NCBI GenBank assembly: GCA_036898135.1 | Contig: CM072513.1 | Coordinates: 35,350,295 to 35,414,294 of the forward strand | Length of the DNA stretch: 64,000 nucleotides | Reading direction: 5' to 3' | DNA from: Oncomelania hupensis | Lineage: Eukaryota > Mollusca > Gastropoda > Littorinimorpha > Pomatiopsidae | In this document: positions 62,218 through 64,000 of the stretch, one piece after another | How positions within the stretch are numbered: position 1 is the stretch's first letter | How the letters are laid out: every line of letters begins with the position of its first letter | Made by a program: the position numbers and the translations under genes | Notes under the pieces: generated by a model | What the model was told of the DNA's origin: nothing | Database searches by the model: none | The model's input: the letters and a program-made list of their open reading frames with translations, nothing else

Positions 62218-64000
62218 ATGTCTACCGAAAAATCAACAATGACATCCGAAAAGGCATGCGCACAGCAAAGGGATAACTGGATAGAAGATCAATGCCAGGA
62301 AATAGAGAACAATCTGAACAAGAACAACAGCAAGAAGGCCTACCAGACTGTAAAGCGGCTGAAAAGTTTCAAACAGCCCAAAGTCTCCACGATCCAAAGC
62401 AAGTCTGGCATATGCCTTACAGAAGAACAAGAAGTCTTGGACAGATGGACAGAGTACTGCTCTGACCTTTACAACCATACAACAAATGGAGACCCATCAG
62501 TTCTAGCATGTCCCGAGAACAGAGAAGAAGAAATCCTCCCAATTCTCCGGGAAGAAATTGAGGCAGCAGTGCAATCGCTAAAGAAATGGAAGTCAGCGGG
62601 AGTGGACAACATACCCGCGGAACTGCTACAAGCAGGAGGAGAAGCGATGATTGATGCCCTCACCATTATCTGTAACAAGATCTGGCAGAGTGGCCTATAC
62701 CATGGGCCCAGTCGCTTGTCATCACTCTTCCCAAAAAAGGTAACCTTCAGGAGTGTGAAAATTACCGCACCGTCAGCCTCATCATCCATCCCAGCAAGGT
62801 CCTCCTGAAAATATTACTCGACAGGTTGAAACCCCAAGCTGAACAAATCATAGCTGAAGAACAAGCAGGATTCAGGGCAGGGCGAAGTACCAGTGAACAG
62901 ATTTTTAACCTCAGAATAATCTGTGAGAAATACTTACAGCACCAACAACATGTATATCATGTGTTCATAGACTGCAAGAAAACGTTTGACCGAGTCTGGC
63001 ATGCAGCTCTATGGGCAACAATGAAAGCGTACAACATCAGACCTAAAATTAATGAAGTCATCAAAAACCTGTATGACAAGGCTACCAGTGCAGTCCTCCA
63101 CAACAGCGCCATCGGGAACTGGTTCAGAACAATAATCGGTGTGCGTCAAGGATGCCTACTCTCTCCAACACCCTTCAACTTCTTCCTAGAGCGAATCATG
63201 TCAGATGCTCTTGCAGATCACGAAGGCACAGTCAGCATAGGGGGTAGAGCAATCTCCAATCTTCGTTTTGCGGATGACATTGATGGATTGGCTAGAGAGG
63301 AACAAGAACTTGAACAGCTGATACAGAGGCTTGACACCACCTCCAAAGCTTGTGGAATTGAAATAAGTGCAGAGAAGACCGAAATGATGACCAACAACAC
63401 CAATGGCATCAACTCGGACATCAAAGTCCAAGGCCAATCCCTCAACACAGTGCATAGCTTCAAATATTTAGGAGCCATTGTATCAGACAATGGGTCCCGA
63501 CAGGAAGTCCTCTCCAGGATCGCACAAACAACTGCTGCCCTGACAAGGTTGAAGCCATTTGGAAAGACAGGACCATCATTCTACATTCCAAAGTAAGATT
63601 GCTGCGCTCCCTGGTCATCTCCATCTTCCTATATGCTTACGAAGCATGGATCCTCACAGCAGATCTACAACGAAGAATACAAAGCATGGAGATGAGGTGC
63701 TACAGAAGACTTCTGGGCATTTCCTATACCCAACACATCACCAACGACGAAGTCCGACAGACCATCACACAAGCCATTGGACAACACGATGACCTGCTCA
63801 CAGTGGTGAAGAAACGGAAACTCCGATCGTATGGCCACGTCACCAGATCATCAGGCCTTGCAAAGACTATTCTGCAAGGCACAGTGCAAGGAGGTAGAAG
63901 AAGAGGGAGACCGAAAAAGAGGTGGGAGGACAACATTCGAGAATGGACTGGTTTGACACTGAGCGAAGCCATCAGGGCTGCTGAGGACAGAGAGAGATGG
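62218..64000 (+). pseudogene. RTE reverse transcriptase, multiply frameshifted
   Basis: Linker with VKRLKSFKQPKVSTIQSKSG, RT start IEAAVQSLKKWKSAGVDNIP, then a frame change near 62690 (compared with copy E the GEWPTPW segment has lost bases). It continues from KPQAEQIIAEEQAGFRAGRS through FIDCKKTFDRVW, VRQGCLLSPTPFNFFLER and FADDIDGLA, with another frameshift near 63555 (KPFGKTG, one codon region lost), then the carboxy-terminal block in a different frame to the window edge. Confidence 0.85.

Larger units (their letters stand above)
60735..64000 (+). mobile_element. RTE-clade LINE copy I, near full-length, runs off the window
   Basis: The only copy here with the 5' region and endonuclease. 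A GC-richer 5' leader (from about 60735, with CGGCGTGTCGTAAGAGGCGA) is followed by an apurinic-type endonuclease (61140-61940), a linker with stops (near 62023 and 62180), RT (62545-63595) and the carboxy-terminal block (63596-64000). The 3' tail is outside. Several frameshifts make this copy inactive. Confidence 0.9.

Overview
This 64 kb window looks like eukaryotic, metazoan, repeat-saturated DNA. It has no operons and no ribosome-binding-site-led genes. It does have GT-AG introns, a phase-consistent multi-exon gene, tRNA-derived SINE-like repeats, RTE-clade LINEs, Ty3/gypsy LTR elements, and very many ATC, GTA, AAT, CTT and GA microsatellites. That mix suggests a lophotrochozoan, most likely a marine gastropod mollusc. 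The taxon is an inference from repeat content and was not tested.

Layout. Positions 1-3371 hold the 3' part of a Ty3/gypsy element whose integrase lies upstream of its reverse-transcriptase remnant (Gmr1-like domain order), followed by its 3' LTR. From about 22526 down to 3933 on the minus strand I can assemble 18 coding exons. They splice in phase without a stop into 581 codons (1744 nt), starting at an ATG at 22518, and the 3' end was not found. The protein has repeated short [S/T]xxD[F/Y]-type motifs and resembles axonemal microtubule-associated proteins of the SAXO5/TEX45 type. Its introns contain LINE and SINE copies, a non-autonomous DNA element and microsatellites, plus two unusual tandem arrays that amplify splice junctions: the 3' splice site of exon 12 and the 5' splice site of exon 5.

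22.6-34.8 kb is mostly intergenic: a LINE copy next to the gene start, a 23-bp/111-bp higher-order minisatellite at 26.7-27.65 kb, a THAP-domain first exon at 30585-30733 (minus), SINEs and microsatellites. 34.8-36.5 kb joins an RTE fragment to a second decayed Gmr1-order gypsy element. A MADF-domain fragment lies at about 36770-36914 (minus). 37.3-39.45 kb is a tandemly duplicated AAT-microsatellite locus with a 5'-truncated but uninterrupted RTE reverse transcriptase inserted in the microsatellite. 40.2-42.0 kb is a degenerate ~60-bp minisatellite carrying an RTE 3' tip. 42.1-48.4 kb is AT-rich DNA and microsatellites with no recognisable gene. 48.6-52.3 kb holds two RTE copies, the first split by a solo LTR with a clear 5-bp target duplication. 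52.4-54.1 kb is a second, unrelated 1.7 kb solo LTR, also with a 5-bp duplication. 54.4-56.0 kb is a decayed hAT DNA transposon, 56.3-57.05 kb a foldback/MITE-like element, and 60.7-64.0 kb the longest RTE copy (endonuclease plus reverse transcriptase, several frameshifts), running off the edge.

Only the axonemal-type gene, the THAP exon and possibly the MADF fragment look like host coding sequence. Everything else recognisable is mobile DNA or simple repeat. I saw no CRISPR array, no rRNA and no convincing functional tRNA gene.
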